Shown in pieces: positions 19,159-29,879 of a stretch of DNA of 64,000 nucleotides. Origin of the DNA: Gammaproteobacteria bacterium (GTDB taxonomy: Bacteria > Pseudomonadota > Gammaproteobacteria > Steroidobacterales > Steroidobacteraceae); NCBI GenBank assembly GCA_025359205.1, contig JANYHD010000016.1, positions 1-64,000 of the forward strand. Direction: 5' to 3'. The translations under genes and the position numbers were made by a program. Every line of letters starts with the position of its first letter. The stretch's first letter is position 1. The notes beneath the pieces are model-generated. The model made no database searches. It was not told the DNA's origin and worked only from the letters and a program-made list of their open reading frames with translations.

Positions 19159-20555
19159 CGGGCCGCGTCGCGCCGGCCGCGGGCGCGTCGGTGACACCTG
19201 CCACGTTCACGGGGGGCTGGCTGGGCCGTCGCCTGCGCGAGCTGGCGGGACCCTTAAGCGGAGCGAGCCTGTGCGTGGCGTTTTCCGGTGGTGCTGACTC
19301 GACCGCGCTGCTGGCGGCGCTGGCCTCGCTCCGTGCGCGCGGGCGATTCGAACTGCGCGCGCTGCACGTCAATCACCACCTGCAACCGGGCGCGGCCGGC
19401 TTCGCACGCGCGGCGCAGCGGTGCGCGCGCCAGCTGGGCGTGCATTGCCAGGTGCTGGATGCGCCGGTAAAAGTGCCGCGCGGTGAATCGCCGGAGGCGG
19501 CCGCGCGGGCGGCGCGCTATGCCGCGCTGCGCGCGCAGCTGCAGGCAAGCGAATGGCTGCTGCTCGCGCAGCATCAGGACGATCAGGTGGAAACGCTGCT
19601 GCTGCAGCTGCTGCGCGGCGCCGGCGTGGCCGGCCTTGCGGCCATGCCGGCGCGCGCCGGTCATGTGCTGCGTCCGCTGCTGCCGGTGACGCGTGGCCAG
19701 CTGCTCGCGTACCTGCGCCGCCAGGGGCTTGCATGGAGCGAGGATCCGAGCAACGCGGATGAGCGTTACGGCCGCAATTTCCTGCGCCTGCGGGTGTTGC
19801 CGGTGCTGCGCGAGCGCTGGCCGGCGCTCGGCACGACGATCTGCCGCAGTGCCGCGCTCGCCGCCGAGGCCCAACAACTGCTGGCGGCGCGCGCCGACCA
19901 GGAACTGCTGGATGCACTTGACGGTGCGGCCCTGCGCGTAACCGTGCTGCGCCGCCTCGGCGCGCCCGAACGGCGCAATGCGCTGCGCCGCTGGCTCGAG
20001 CAGCGCGGCCTGCCCATGCCCGACCAGCGTCGCCTGCAGGAACTCGCCGGGCCGCTGCTGCGCGCACGTCACGACGCGCAGCCCTTTATCCAATGGCCTG
20101 GCGCCACAGTGCGGCGGCACGGCGACCTGCTGCATGCCATGGCGGATGCACCCCGAACGTCGGTGTCCATCGGCGCACCGCGCGCGCGCGGCTCGATGAG
20201 CAGTTCGATGAGCTGGGACTGGCTGCGTGAGCCGCGCCTGGCGTTGGCGGGCGGCGCCGTGCTGGAGTTGCGTGCGGATGTGCAGGGCGAGCTGCTGCGC
20301 AGTGCGCTGCCGGCAATGGTCCGCGTGGACTTTCGTGGCGCCGACGGGCGCGTGGCAGGGCGCACGGGCGGGCGGCGGTTGAAGCGGCTGCTGCAGCAGC
20401 AGAGCCTGCCGCCATGGCAGCGCCTGGCGGTGCCGCTGGTGTACGCGGGCCGGCGGCTGCTCGCGGTCGGCGATCGCTGGCAGGGCAGGGCACTGTGCGC
20501 TGGCCCGGGCGCTGCCCGGTCTGAGCGCTGCCGCCTGATCTGGCGCCAGGCTTAG
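19155..20555 (+). CDS. tilS: tRNA(Ile)-lysidine synthetase
   Basis: TilS modifies C34 of the CAU-anticodon tRNA-Ile to lysidine so that it reads AUA and accepts isoleucine. The PP-loop motif [14 protein letters not shown] lies near residue 42 of this 466-residue protein, then [11 protein letters not shown] near 73 and [22 protein letters not shown] near 136. The C-terminal domain carries [19 protein letters not shown]. The first 30 residues before the conserved part are unusual for the family, so a later start is possible. The accA overlap (GTGA) supports the GTG at 19155. Confidence 0.92.
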   Translation: MTGRVAPAAGASVTPATFTGGWLGRRLRELAGPLSGASLCVAFSGGADSTALLAALASLRARGRFELRALHVNHHLQPGAAGFARAAQRCARQLGVHCQVLDAPVKVPRGESPEAAARAARYAALRAQLQASEWLLLAQHQDDQVETLLLQLLRGAGVAGLAAMPARAGHVLRPLLPVTRGQLLAYLRRQGLAWSEDPSNADERYGRNFLRLRVLPVLRERWPALGTTICRSAALAAEAQQLLAARADQELLDALDGAALRVTVLRRLGAPERRNALRRWLEQRGLPMPDQRRLQELAGPLLRARHDAQPFIQWPGATVRRHGDLLHAMADAPRTSVSIGAPRARGSMSSSMSWDWLREPRLALAGGAVLELRADVQGELLRSALPAMVRVDFRGADGRVAGRTGGRRLKRLLQQQSLPPWQRLAVPLVYAGRRLLAVGDRWQGRALCAGPGAARSERCRLIWRQA

Positions 20556-20605
20556 CTCAACTGGCGTGTCGTTAAGCTCAGCGGGCACATTAACAGCGCA
20601 ATAAT

Positions 20606-20634
20606 TTGAGGCCGCCGGCCGGATTTGCTAGTCT
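20606..20634 (+). promoter_or_regulatory. candidate sigma-70 promoter for pyrG-kdsA-eno
   Basis: In the 146-base gap between tilS and pyrG, TTGAGG (20606-20611) and TAGTCT (20629-20634) are separated by exactly 17 bases. The second hexamer is preceded by TGC, forming an extended -10. The predicted start near 20641 would give a leader of about 60 bases before the pyrG ATG. The -10 matches the consensus at only three positions. E. coli pyrG uses a leader-based CTP response, but I see no clear C-run or attenuator at this start site. Confidence 0.4.
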
Positions 20635-20677
20635 GTCTGCCCGTCGTCAGTTCCCGGTTCCGCAATGGAGCCGCTGA

Positions 20678-24458
<3,781 letters not shown>

Positions 24459-24479
24459 TTCGCGCATGAGGTGCCGTCC

Positions 24480-24833
24480 GTGAAGTGGTTCGCCGGTGCG
24501 CTGGTCGCGGCGCTGCTGATGCTGCAGTACCGGATCTGGTTCTCGAGTGACGGCGTCGGCGAGGTGCTGCGCTTGCGCAGCGCGGTCGCGGCCCAGGAGG
24601 CCGACAACCAGCGGCTCTCCGCCCGCAACGGCCAGCTGTCTGCTGAGGTGCACGATCTCAAGCAGGGTTTTGTCGCGCTCGAGGAACGAGCCCGCACCGA
24701 TCTCAACATGATCGGCCCCAATGAAACCTTCTATCAGCTCGGCTCGCCTGAACCCGCGCAGCCGGCGGCCCCGAGTATCCCGGCGCCCGCCGCGACCGGC
24801 GGCCCTGGCGGCACGCATACGGCCGCGCGCTGA
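24480..24833 (+). CDS. ftsB: cell division protein FtsB
   Basis: FtsB is a single-pass division protein that forms the FtsQLB complex and helps activate septal FtsWI. The 117-residue protein has one N-terminal membrane helix (WFAGALVAALLMLQYRIWF), then a coiled coil (about residues 30-65) and the conserved LEERARTDLNMIGPNETFYQL. I chose the GTG at 24480 because GAGG (24468-24471) lies 8 bases upstream; a GTG at 24471 would add three residues. A Pro/Ala-rich tail of about 30 residues beyond the usual end is family-variable. The eno-ftsB-ispD-ispF order is conserved. Confidence 0.9.
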   Translation: MKWFAGALVAALLMLQYRIWFSSDGVGEVLRLRSAVAAQEADNQRLSARNGQLSAEVHDLKQGFVALEERARTDLNMIGPNETFYQLGSPEPAQPAAPSIPAPAATGGPGGTHTAAR

Positions 24834-24869
24834 GCGGCAGCGGCTGCCCAGCCTTCCGGAATCCCTACC

Positions 24870-25598
24870 ATGCGCTACTGGGTGGTGATTCCCGCCGCGG
24901 GCGCCGGCCGCCGCTTTGGCGGCGCCCTGCCCAAGCAGCATTGGCCGCTTGCTGGCAGCACCGTGCTCGAGCAGGCGCTGCGCCCCTTCACCTCTGACCC
25001 GCGCTGCGTGGCGGTGGCCTTGGCGCTCGACTCCGTGGCCCTGGCGGATGCGGCGCTGTGTTCGCGGCTGCCGGCCAGGGTAATGACCGTGGCCGGTGGC
25101 GCCGAGCGGCCCGACTCAGTGCTCAGCGGCCTCAACGCGCTCGCGCCGCAATCAGGCGCGCCAGAGCGCGAATCGCCGCGCGATTCCGACTGGGTGCTGG
25201 TGCACGACGCGGCGCGTCCCTGCCTCAGTGCGCAGGATCTCGAACGCCTGCTGGTGACGGGCGCGGCACATCCGCAGGGCGCCTTGCTCGCCGCACCCGT
25301 CGCCGACACGCTCAAGAGTGCGGGCGCCGACGGCTGCTGCGCCGGCACAGTCGAGCGCGAGGCATTGTGGTGCGCCCTGACGCCGCAGATGTTCCGCTAC
25401 GGCGCGCTGCGTGCTGCACTGGGCGCGGCACGCGCGGCCGGCCGGACGCCGACCGACGAGGCGCAGGCCATGGAGTGGCAGGGCGTGCGGGCATTGCTGG
25501 TGCACGCGGCGGACAGCAATATCAAGATCACGAACCGCGCGGACCTGGCTCTCGCCGAAGCTATCCTGGCCGACCGCGGTAAAGGGGAAGTGCCATGA
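24870..25598 (+). CDS. ispD: 2-C-methyl-D-erythritol 4-phosphate cytidylyltransferase
   Basis: IspD attaches CMP to MEP, the third step of the isoprenoid pathway begun by dxr upstream. The 242-residue protein has VIPAAGAGRRFGGALPKQHWPL at its N-terminus (CTP binding), VLVHDAARPCLS near residue 110 and QMFRYGALRAAL near 172, then TPTDEAQAMEWQG near 192. Length is normal. The stop overlaps ispF by 4 bases. Confidence 0.95.
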   Translation: MRYWVVIPAAGAGRRFGGALPKQHWPLAGSTVLEQALRPFTSDPRCVAVALALDSVALADAALCSRLPARVMTVAGGAERPDSVLSGLNALAPQSGAPERESPRDSDWVLVHDAARPCLSAQDLERLLVTGAAHPQGALLAAPVADTLKSAGADGCCAGTVEREALWCALTPQMFRYGALRAALGAARAAGRTPTDEAQAMEWQGVRALLVHAADSNIKITNRADLALAEAILADRGKGEVP

Positions 25599-26068
25599 GA
25601 GTCGGATTCGGCATTGACGTGCACGCCTTCGGGCCGGGCGATGTGCTGGTGCTGGGCGGCGTGCGTATACCGCACAGCCGCGGCATCGTCGCGCATTCCG
25701 ACGGCGACGTGCTGCTGCATGCGCTGGTTGATGCGCTGCTGGGCGCCGCGGCGCTGGGCGACATCGGCGAGCATTTCCCGGACAGCGATCCACGTTGGCG
25801 CGGCGCTGACAGCCGCCTGTTCGTCACGGCGGCGCTGGAGATGCTGGCGCGCCGCTCCTGGCGCGTGGTCAATGTCGACCTCACGCTCGTGGCGCAGGCC
25901 CCGCGGCTTGCCCCGTGGCGCGAGCAGATCCGCCACTCGGTCGCTGGCATGCTGGGCGTGCCGCTGGCCGACGTCAACGTCAAGGCAACGACCACCGAGC
26001 ACCTCGGGTTCCTCGGCCGCAACGAGGGGCTGGCGGCCATGGCGACCGTGCTGATCGACCAGGTCTAA
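25595..26068 (+). CDS. ispF: 2-C-methyl-D-erythritol 2,4-cyclodiphosphate synthase
   Basis: IspF closes CDP-ME 2-phosphate to the cyclic diphosphate with release of CMP. The 157-residue protein (E. coli 159) shows the metal-binding GIDVHAFG at residues 6-13, AHSDGDVLLHALVDALLGAAALGDIGEHFPD near residues 33-63, and NVKATTTEHLGFLGRNEGLAA near 128. In E. coli truD follows ispF; here a convergent SmrB-like gene ends on the same bases, the two stops overlapping tail to tail. Confidence 0.96.
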   Translation: MRVGFGIDVHAFGPGDVLVLGGVRIPHSRGIVAHSDGDVLLHALVDALLGAAALGDIGEHFPDSDPRWRGADSRLFVTAALEMLARRSWRVVNVDLTLVAQAPRLAPWREQIRHSVAGMLGVPLADVNVKATTTEHLGFLGRNEGLAAMATVLIDQV

Positions 26069-26607
26069 GGCGCACCCAAATCGCGCAGCAGCACCAGCGT
26101 GGCGCCGGTGCCGCCGTCGCGCACCGCGGCCGAGCTGAAGGCGAGCACCAGGTCTGCCCGGCGCAGCAGCGCGTTGACCGCAGCCTTCAGCACCGGGCCG
26201 CGTGCACCCGAACGCAGGCCCTTGCCATGGACGATGCGCAGGCAGCGCAGCCGGCGGACGCAGGCCCGGCGCAGGAACTCGCGCAGCTGCGCGCGCGCCT
26301 CGAGCTCGGTCAGCCCATGCAGGTCGATTTCCGACTCGATCCGGTAGTCGCCGCGGCGGAGGCGGCGCAGCACCGTCTCGGGCACGCCCTGGCGGCGAAA
26401 GTGGAGCGAGTCACCGGGCTGGATGTCCAGCTGCGGGTCGGGGGGCTCGAGGCTCTCGCGCAACACCGCGTCGCGCTCGGCACGGGCGAAACGGGCGCGG
26501 GGCGGTGGCCGGCGGCGCGTCGGGGCGGCGCGCGTACCCACCACCAGGGGCCGCACGCCACGCATGGCTTTGCGGAAAGCCTCCTTTTCGTCATCCTCTC
26601 CGCTCAA
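26065..26607 (-). CDS. Smr-domain protein, SmrB-like putative ribosome-rescue endonuclease
   Basis: The C-terminal half carries the Smr signatures [14 protein letters not shown] and [14 protein letters not shown]. The layout, with the N-terminal [18 protein letters not shown] and the RLRRGDY segment before the domain, matches E. coli SmrB, which cleaves mRNA between collided ribosomes. The likely start is a TTG at 26607, since GGGAGGA lies about 7 bases upstream of it and the SmrB-like part begins there (180 aa). Starts up to 26700 would run into surE. It is divergent from surE and convergent with ispF. Smr domains also occur in MutS2, but no MutS part is present. Confidence 0.8.
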   Translation of the reverse strand: MSGEDDEKEAFRKAMRGVRPLVVGTRAAPTRRRPPPRARFARAERDAVLRESLEPPDPQLDIQPGDSLHFRRQGVPETVLRRLRRGDYRIESEIDLHGLTELEARAQLREFLRRACVRRLRCLRIVHGKGLRSGARGPVLKAAVNALLRRADLVLAFSSAAVRDGGTGATLVLLRDLGAP

Positions 26608-26680
26608 CTCGCATTCCTCCCGAAGCGGGCATTCAGTATATTGGCGCGCCTTCGAGTCCTTTAGTCCGCAGCCCAATATA
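26608..26680. promoter_or_regulatory. AT-rich divergent promoter region, smrB-like / surE
   Basis: These 73 bases separate two divergent starts. The minus strand has TATACT (26634-26639 on the plus strand as AGTATA), five of six -10 matches, without a good -35. The plus strand has TATATT (26637-26642), also without a good -35. The region is clearly more AT-rich than its surroundings, so both genes probably start transcription here. Confidence 0.35.
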
Positions 26681-27442
26681 ATGAAAATCCTGGTCAGCAA
26701 CGATGACGGTTACCGCGCCGAAGGCATCCTGCGATTGCGCAGCGCGCTCGCGGACCTGGCCGAAGTCACGGTGGTCGCGCCCGACCGCAACCGGAGTGGC
26801 GCCAGCAATTCGCTCACCCTCGACGTGCCCTTGCGGGTGACACAGTCGGAGCCGGGCGTGCATTTTGTTACCGGCACGCCAACCGACTGCGTGCACCTGG
26901 CCGTCTCGGGCCTGTTCGACTTTGATTTCGACATGGTGGTGAGCGGCGTCAATGATGGCCCGAACCTGGGCGACGACGTGCTGTATTCAGGGACCGTTGC
27001 CGCCGCGATCGAAGGACGCTTCCTCGGCCTGCCGACGCTCGCCGTCTCGCTGTGTACGCGTTCAGGTAGTCCACGGCACTTCGCGACCGGTGCGGCCGTG
27101 GCGCGCGGCATCGTCGCGGGGCTGGCCGGCCGGCCGCTCGATCCGCGCCTTATCCTCAACATCAACGTGCCCGATCTGCCGCTTGATCAGCTGCGGGGCC
27201 TGCGCGCCACGCGCCTTGGGTTCCGGCACCGTTCGGAACCGGCGATCCCCGTGCGTGATCCAAAGGGCGAGACGATGTACTGGGTGGGCCCGGTTGGCGC
27301 CGGCGCCGATTCGGGCGAAGGCACCGACTTCCACGCGGTCGCCGCGGGCTGGGTGTCGGTGACGCCCCTGTCCATCGACCTGACGCGGCACGCGGCCCTG
27401 CCAGAGCTGGGGCATTGGCTGGGCGGCGTCCGCCTGGCATGA
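26681..27442 (+). CDS. surE: 5'/3'-nucleotidase SurE
   Basis: SurE is a metal-dependent phosphatase acting on nucleoside monophosphates, linked to stationary-phase survival. The ATG at 26681 gives 253 aa (E. coli 253). The N-terminal [16 protein letters not shown] carries the metal-binding Asp pair, [14 protein letters not shown] follows near residue 41, [11 protein letters not shown] near 67 and [23 protein letters not shown] near 87. pcm follows after 19 bases, the classical pair. Confidence 0.96.
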   Translation: MKILVSNDDGYRAEGILRLRSALADLAEVTVVAPDRNRSGASNSLTLDVPLRVTQSEPGVHFVTGTPTDCVHLAVSGLFDFDFDMVVSGVNDGPNLGDDVLYSGTVAAAIEGRFLGLPTLAVSLCTRSGSPRHFATGAAVARGIVAGLAGRPLDPRLILNINVPDLPLDQLRGLRATRLGFRHRSEPAIPVRDPKGETMYWVGPVGAGADSGEGTDFHAVAAGWVSVTPLSIDLTRHAALPELGHWLGGVRLA

Positions 27443-27461
27443 AGCCCGTCGAGCCCTGACA

Positions 27462-28124
27462 ATGACCGACCCGCGCTTCTCAGGCATCGGCATGACGTCG
27501 CTCCGCACCCGCGACCGGCTGGTGCAGCGCCTGCGAGAGCAGGGCATCGTCAATCTCGTCGTGCTCGATCGCATCCGCAATCTGCCGCGCCACATATTCG
27601 TCGACGAAGCGCTGGCGAGCCGCGCCTATGAGGACACTGCGCTGCCGATTGGCTTTGGCCAGACCATCTCGCAGACCTACATCGTCGCGCGCATGACCGA
27701 GGCGCTGCTCGAGGGGCCGCCGCTCAAGCGCGTGCTCGAGGTGGGCACGGGTTGCGGCTACCAGACTGCCGTGCTGGCGCCACTGGTCGAGCGGATCTAC
27801 AGCATCGAGCGGATCGATGGACTGCAAAAGCGGGCCCGCGCGCGACTCAAGGAGCTCGACGTGCGCAACGTGCGCTTCAAGGTTGGCGACGGCTCACTGG
27901 GCTGGCGCTCGCAGGCGCCGTTTGACGGGATCCTCGTGGCTGCCGCGCCGCTCGTTGTACCGGAAGAGCTGATCGAACAGCTCGCGGTCGGTGGACGGCT
28001 GGTCGTGCCGGCTGGTCCGGAAGGACGGCAGCAACTGCTACGCATCGTCCGTCATGAGGAGGGGGTAGAGCAGAAGGTCCTGGGGGCGGTCTCCTTCGTC
28101 CCGCTGGTGGGCGGCGTCGGATAA
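27462..28124 (+). CDS. pcm: protein-L-isoaspartate O-methyltransferase
   Basis: Pcm methylates isoaspartyl residues in damaged proteins with S-adenosylmethionine so they can revert. The 220-residue protein has [21 protein letters not shown] near residue 60, the SAM-binding [18 protein letters not shown] near 87, and the C-terminal [16 protein letters not shown]. In many gammaproteobacteria nlpD and rpoS come next; here the gene is followed by an AT-rich gene-free stretch with a candidate RNA. Confidence 0.95.
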   Translation: MTDPRFSGIGMTSLRTRDRLVQRLREQGIVNLVVLDRIRNLPRHIFVDEALASRAYEDTALPIGFGQTISQTYIVARMTEALLEGPPLKRVLEVGTGCGYQTAVLAPLVERIYSIERIDGLQKRARARLKELDVRNVRFKVGDGSLGWRSQAPFDGILVAAAPLVVPEELIEQLAVGGRLVVPAGPEGRQQLLRIVRHEEGVEQKVLGAVSFVPLVGGVG

Positions 28125-28159
28125 CCGCCATTATTTAACTTTAAGTAAATTGTCTAACA

Positions 28160-28220
28160 AACTGAAAATACAGTATTTTTATTATCAGACTTGTCAAGGA
28201 TCAAAGGGCGCGGCTAGTAT
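28160..28220 (+). promoter_or_regulatory. strong stable-RNA-type promoter with UP-like AT tract
   Basis: TTGTCA (28191-28196, five of six -35 matches) and TAGTAT (28215-28220, four of six -10 matches) are 18 bases apart. Directly upstream lies a run of A and T (AAAATACAGTATTTTTATTA) in phase for a UP element; 28131-28190 has only 12 G/C in 60 by my count in an otherwise GC-rich genome. The bases after the -10 are GC-rich (CGGCCGCC), as in stringently controlled rRNA and tRNA promoters. Predicted start is near 28227. The same tract contains a palindrome, AAAATAC-A-GTATTTT, that could also act as a weak pcm terminator. Confidence 0.6.
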
Positions 28221-28226
28221 CGGCCG

Positions 28227-28475
28227 CCTGTCGGTGAAGACCGACAGCCAGTCAGCCGCCAGGCGTACGGGGAGAAGACACAGGGCAACAGGGGAAGAGC
28301 TGATTAGTCCAGAGAAGAAGAAAAACAGTCCGAAAAACAAAAACAAGGCAGTGACAATTATTCGATTCTGTCAGCTTCGGATAGTTGGTTGGTTGAGCGA
28401 TCTTTCCGCCCTGTGTCTTCTTCCGGTGCGCCTGCGGTCCGCCGGGCGCCGCAGCTTGCCGATGGCGGCGCGCAA
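28227..28475 (+). ncRNA. candidate structured non-coding RNA downstream of pcm
   Basis: I recognise no family. Downstream of the promoter come: an 8-bp hairpin with a GAAG loop (28228-28235 with 28240-28247); a 27-position long-range stem (28260-28286 with 28408-28434); an imperfect inner helix (about 28293-28309 with 28387-28407, several G-U pairs); an A-rich unpaired-looking strand (about 28312-28347) with AAG/AAA/ACA triplets of the kind Hfq's distal face binds; and an apical hairpin (28352-28356 with 28369-28373). A GC-rich stem (28446-28452 with 28465-28471) may mark the end, though no T-run follows. The rod of about 175 bases recalls 6S RNA in shape only. A reading frame across the region (28150-28479) starts with TTG, lacks a ribosome-binding site and looks spurious. 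Confidence 0.55.
28260..28434. repeat. long-range inverted repeat (27-position stem, 121-base loop)
   Basis: Bases 28260-28286 pair with 28408-28434 with 24 Watson-Crick pairs, 2 G-U pairs and one G-G mismatch (28269/28425). The inner 13 or more positions around GAAGACACAGGG / CCCTGTGTCTTC are perfect. The G-U pairs favour a role as RNA over a DNA palindrome. The hexamer CGCCTG occurs at both 28225-28230 and 28429-28434; both copies can pair with CAGGCG at 28260-28265, so two folds are possible. Confidence 0.8.
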
Positions 28476-28853
28476 TTAGGGAAATAAACCCGCGACGACT
28501 TCCCGCCGTTCCTGGGCCAGCACGTTGTACGTGCGGCAGGCAGCGCCCAGGCTCATCAATTCGAGCGACACGCCACGCGATTCCACGCTCCTGCGCAGCG
28601 TGCTGCCGGCGCTCGCGACGCCTGCCCCCGGTGCGTCGCTACCGATCAGCAGCACGGCGGGACGGAGCGCGAGCAGCTGCGCGAGCGCCGCCTCGTCCAG
28701 CTCGGCCGCAGTGCTCACTGCCCAATCGGCGATCAAGCGCGCAGGGCTGAGGATGCACGGCGCCCTGAGTATCTGGCCGGCGACTTCGATCTCACCCGCC
28801 CCGTAGCGGCGCACGGTGAGAATTTGCGGGTCGGTGTCCAGTACCAGGCGCAT
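28476..28853 (-). CDS. Mth938-like domain protein (DUF498 / NDUFAF3 family)
   Basis: The 125-residue protein matches the small Mth938-like family by its C-terminal pattern: AVLLIGSDAPG, a segment VESRGVSLELMSLGAACRTYN and then VLAQERREVVAGLF. Known relatives include the mitochondrial complex I assembly factor NDUFAF3; the bacterial members have no settled biochemical role. The ATG at 28853 starts MRLVLDTDP. It is divergent from the RpfE-like gene with only 18 bases between the starts. The stop lies next to the GC-rich hairpin that may end the convergent RNA. Confidence 0.82.
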   Translation of the reverse strand: MRLVLDTDPQILTVRRYGAGEIEVAGQILRAPCILSPARLIADWAVSTAAELDEAALAQLLALRPAVLLIGSDAPGAGVASAGSTLRRSVESRGVSLELMSLGAACRTYNVLAQERREVVAGLFP

Positions 28854-28871
28854 GCCCGTTACGATACCACC

Positions 28872-29879
28872 GTGCCGCGCCTCATCCTTGTGCTCCACGA
28901 CCTCTATTCCTTGCGCCTCGATCAGGCCGCACAGGCGGCGCTGCCGCGCCTGCCCACGCTCGAGCGCTGGCTGGCACAAGGCGAAGCAGGCGCGGCGCCG
29001 GGCGGCTGGCGAGAGTGGCTGTGGCGCGAACTGGGCGACGCCAGGCAGCCGGTCGCACCACCGGCGTCGATCGCGGGCGGGGCCGTGGTTGGAGCGCCGG
29101 CCGACCAGCCGCTCTGGTTGGCGACGCCTGCGCACCTCATGGCCGGACTCGATACGGTACGGATGCATCCGGCGGGCCTGCTCGCACTGGACCTCAGCGA
29201 GCAGACCATTCTGGCCACGGACTTTGCCCGCGTGTTCGCCGGCTCCGGTTACTCGCTCCACGCCACGGGCCGGCGCGAGCTGCTGCTGGCGGGCGGTGCG
29301 GCGCTCGCGCCAGCCAGCGTCGTCAGCCACGATCCCGGGAAGTGGCTGGGCAAAGACCCGAGCTCCGGGTTTCCATCGGGCCATGGCGCCACGGCGCTGC
29401 GCCGGCTGGGCGCCGAGATGGAAATGTGGCTGCACGATCATCCAATCAATCGTGCACGCGCGGAGCGCGGCCTGCTCCAGGCCAATGCCCTGTGGCTGTG
29501 GGGTGGCGGTGCGCCCCTGGCCACCGGCGGCGCTGCTTCCGCCGCGCCGCAGACTATGGCCTGGGCCGACGACCTCTACATGGATGGACTGGCGCGCCTG
29601 CGTGGCCTCTCCATGGCCTCCGGTGCGCAGTGCTGGCCATCGGCGCCTTGTGACCTGTTGGCGGTCTGCGAGCTGGGTGCCAGGCTGAATTCTCATTCGC
29701 TCCTGGCGCTCGAGCGCGATTGGGTGGCGCCTGCCTTCGAACAGTGGCGCACCGGCGTCGTCCACAGTGCGAGCTTGCTCGCGGGCGATCGTGTGGTCAC
29801 TTTGCGGGGCTGGCGCTGGCGCGGGGTCGTGCGGCGCATGCGCCGTAGCCGCCCCTGGTGGGAGACACTGCTGCAATGA
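28872..29879 (+). CDS. RpfE-like protein (phosphoglycerate mutase-like regulatory family)
   Basis: The 335-residue protein resembles the family annotated as RpfE-type regulatory protein or cofactor-independent phosphoglycerate mutase-like protein in Xanthomonas and relatives. Visible parts are LILVLHDLYSLRLDQAA at the N-terminus, LWLATPAHLMAGLDTVRM near residue 75, and LGAEMEMWLHDHPINRARAERG near 180 with LWLWGGG after it. Its biochemical function is not established. The GTG at 28872 is chosen because it leaves 18 bases to the divergent gene; an ATG at 28824 would overlap it. The stop overlaps recJ by 4 bases. In Xanthomonas rpfE also neighbours recJ, but no rpfF, rpfC or rpfG is present here. 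Confidence 0.72.
   Translation: MPRLILVLHDLYSLRLDQAAQAALPRLPTLERWLAQGEAGAAPGGWREWLWRELGDARQPVAPPASIAGGAVVGAPADQPLWLATPAHLMAGLDTVRMHPAGLLALDLSEQTILATDFARVFAGSGYSLHATGRRELLLAGGAALAPASVVSHDPGKWLGKDPSSGFPSGHGATALRRLGAEMEMWLHDHPINRARAERGLLQANALWLWGGGAPLATGGAASAAPQTMAWADDLYMDGLARLRGLSMASGAQCWPSAPCDLLAVCELGARLNSHSLLALERDWVAPAFEQWRTGVVHSASLLAGDRVVTLRGWRWRGVVRRMRRSRPWWETLLQ

Noticed and set aside
28260-28434. Possible 6S RNA, tmRNA or RNase P RNA.
   Set aside because: Only size and rod shape fit 6S; its central-bubble sequence is not seen. tmRNA and RNase P conserved sequences are absent.
28228-28434. Possible retron msr-msd RNA because of long inverted repeats.
   Set aside because: No reverse transcriptase gene lies in the window and the repeats do not have the retron arrangement.
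28150-28479. A 109-codon reading frame across the AT-rich region and the candidate RNA, starting TTG.
   Set aside because: There is no ribosome-binding site, the frame runs through the promoter and both arms of the long stem, and the peptide resembles no protein. It ends on the stop of the convergent gene.
28476-29876. A 466-codon minus-strand frame over the whole RpfE-like gene.
   Set aside because: Only its last 125 codons resemble a protein family (Mth938-like). The rest is the reverse of the coding RpfE-like gene.
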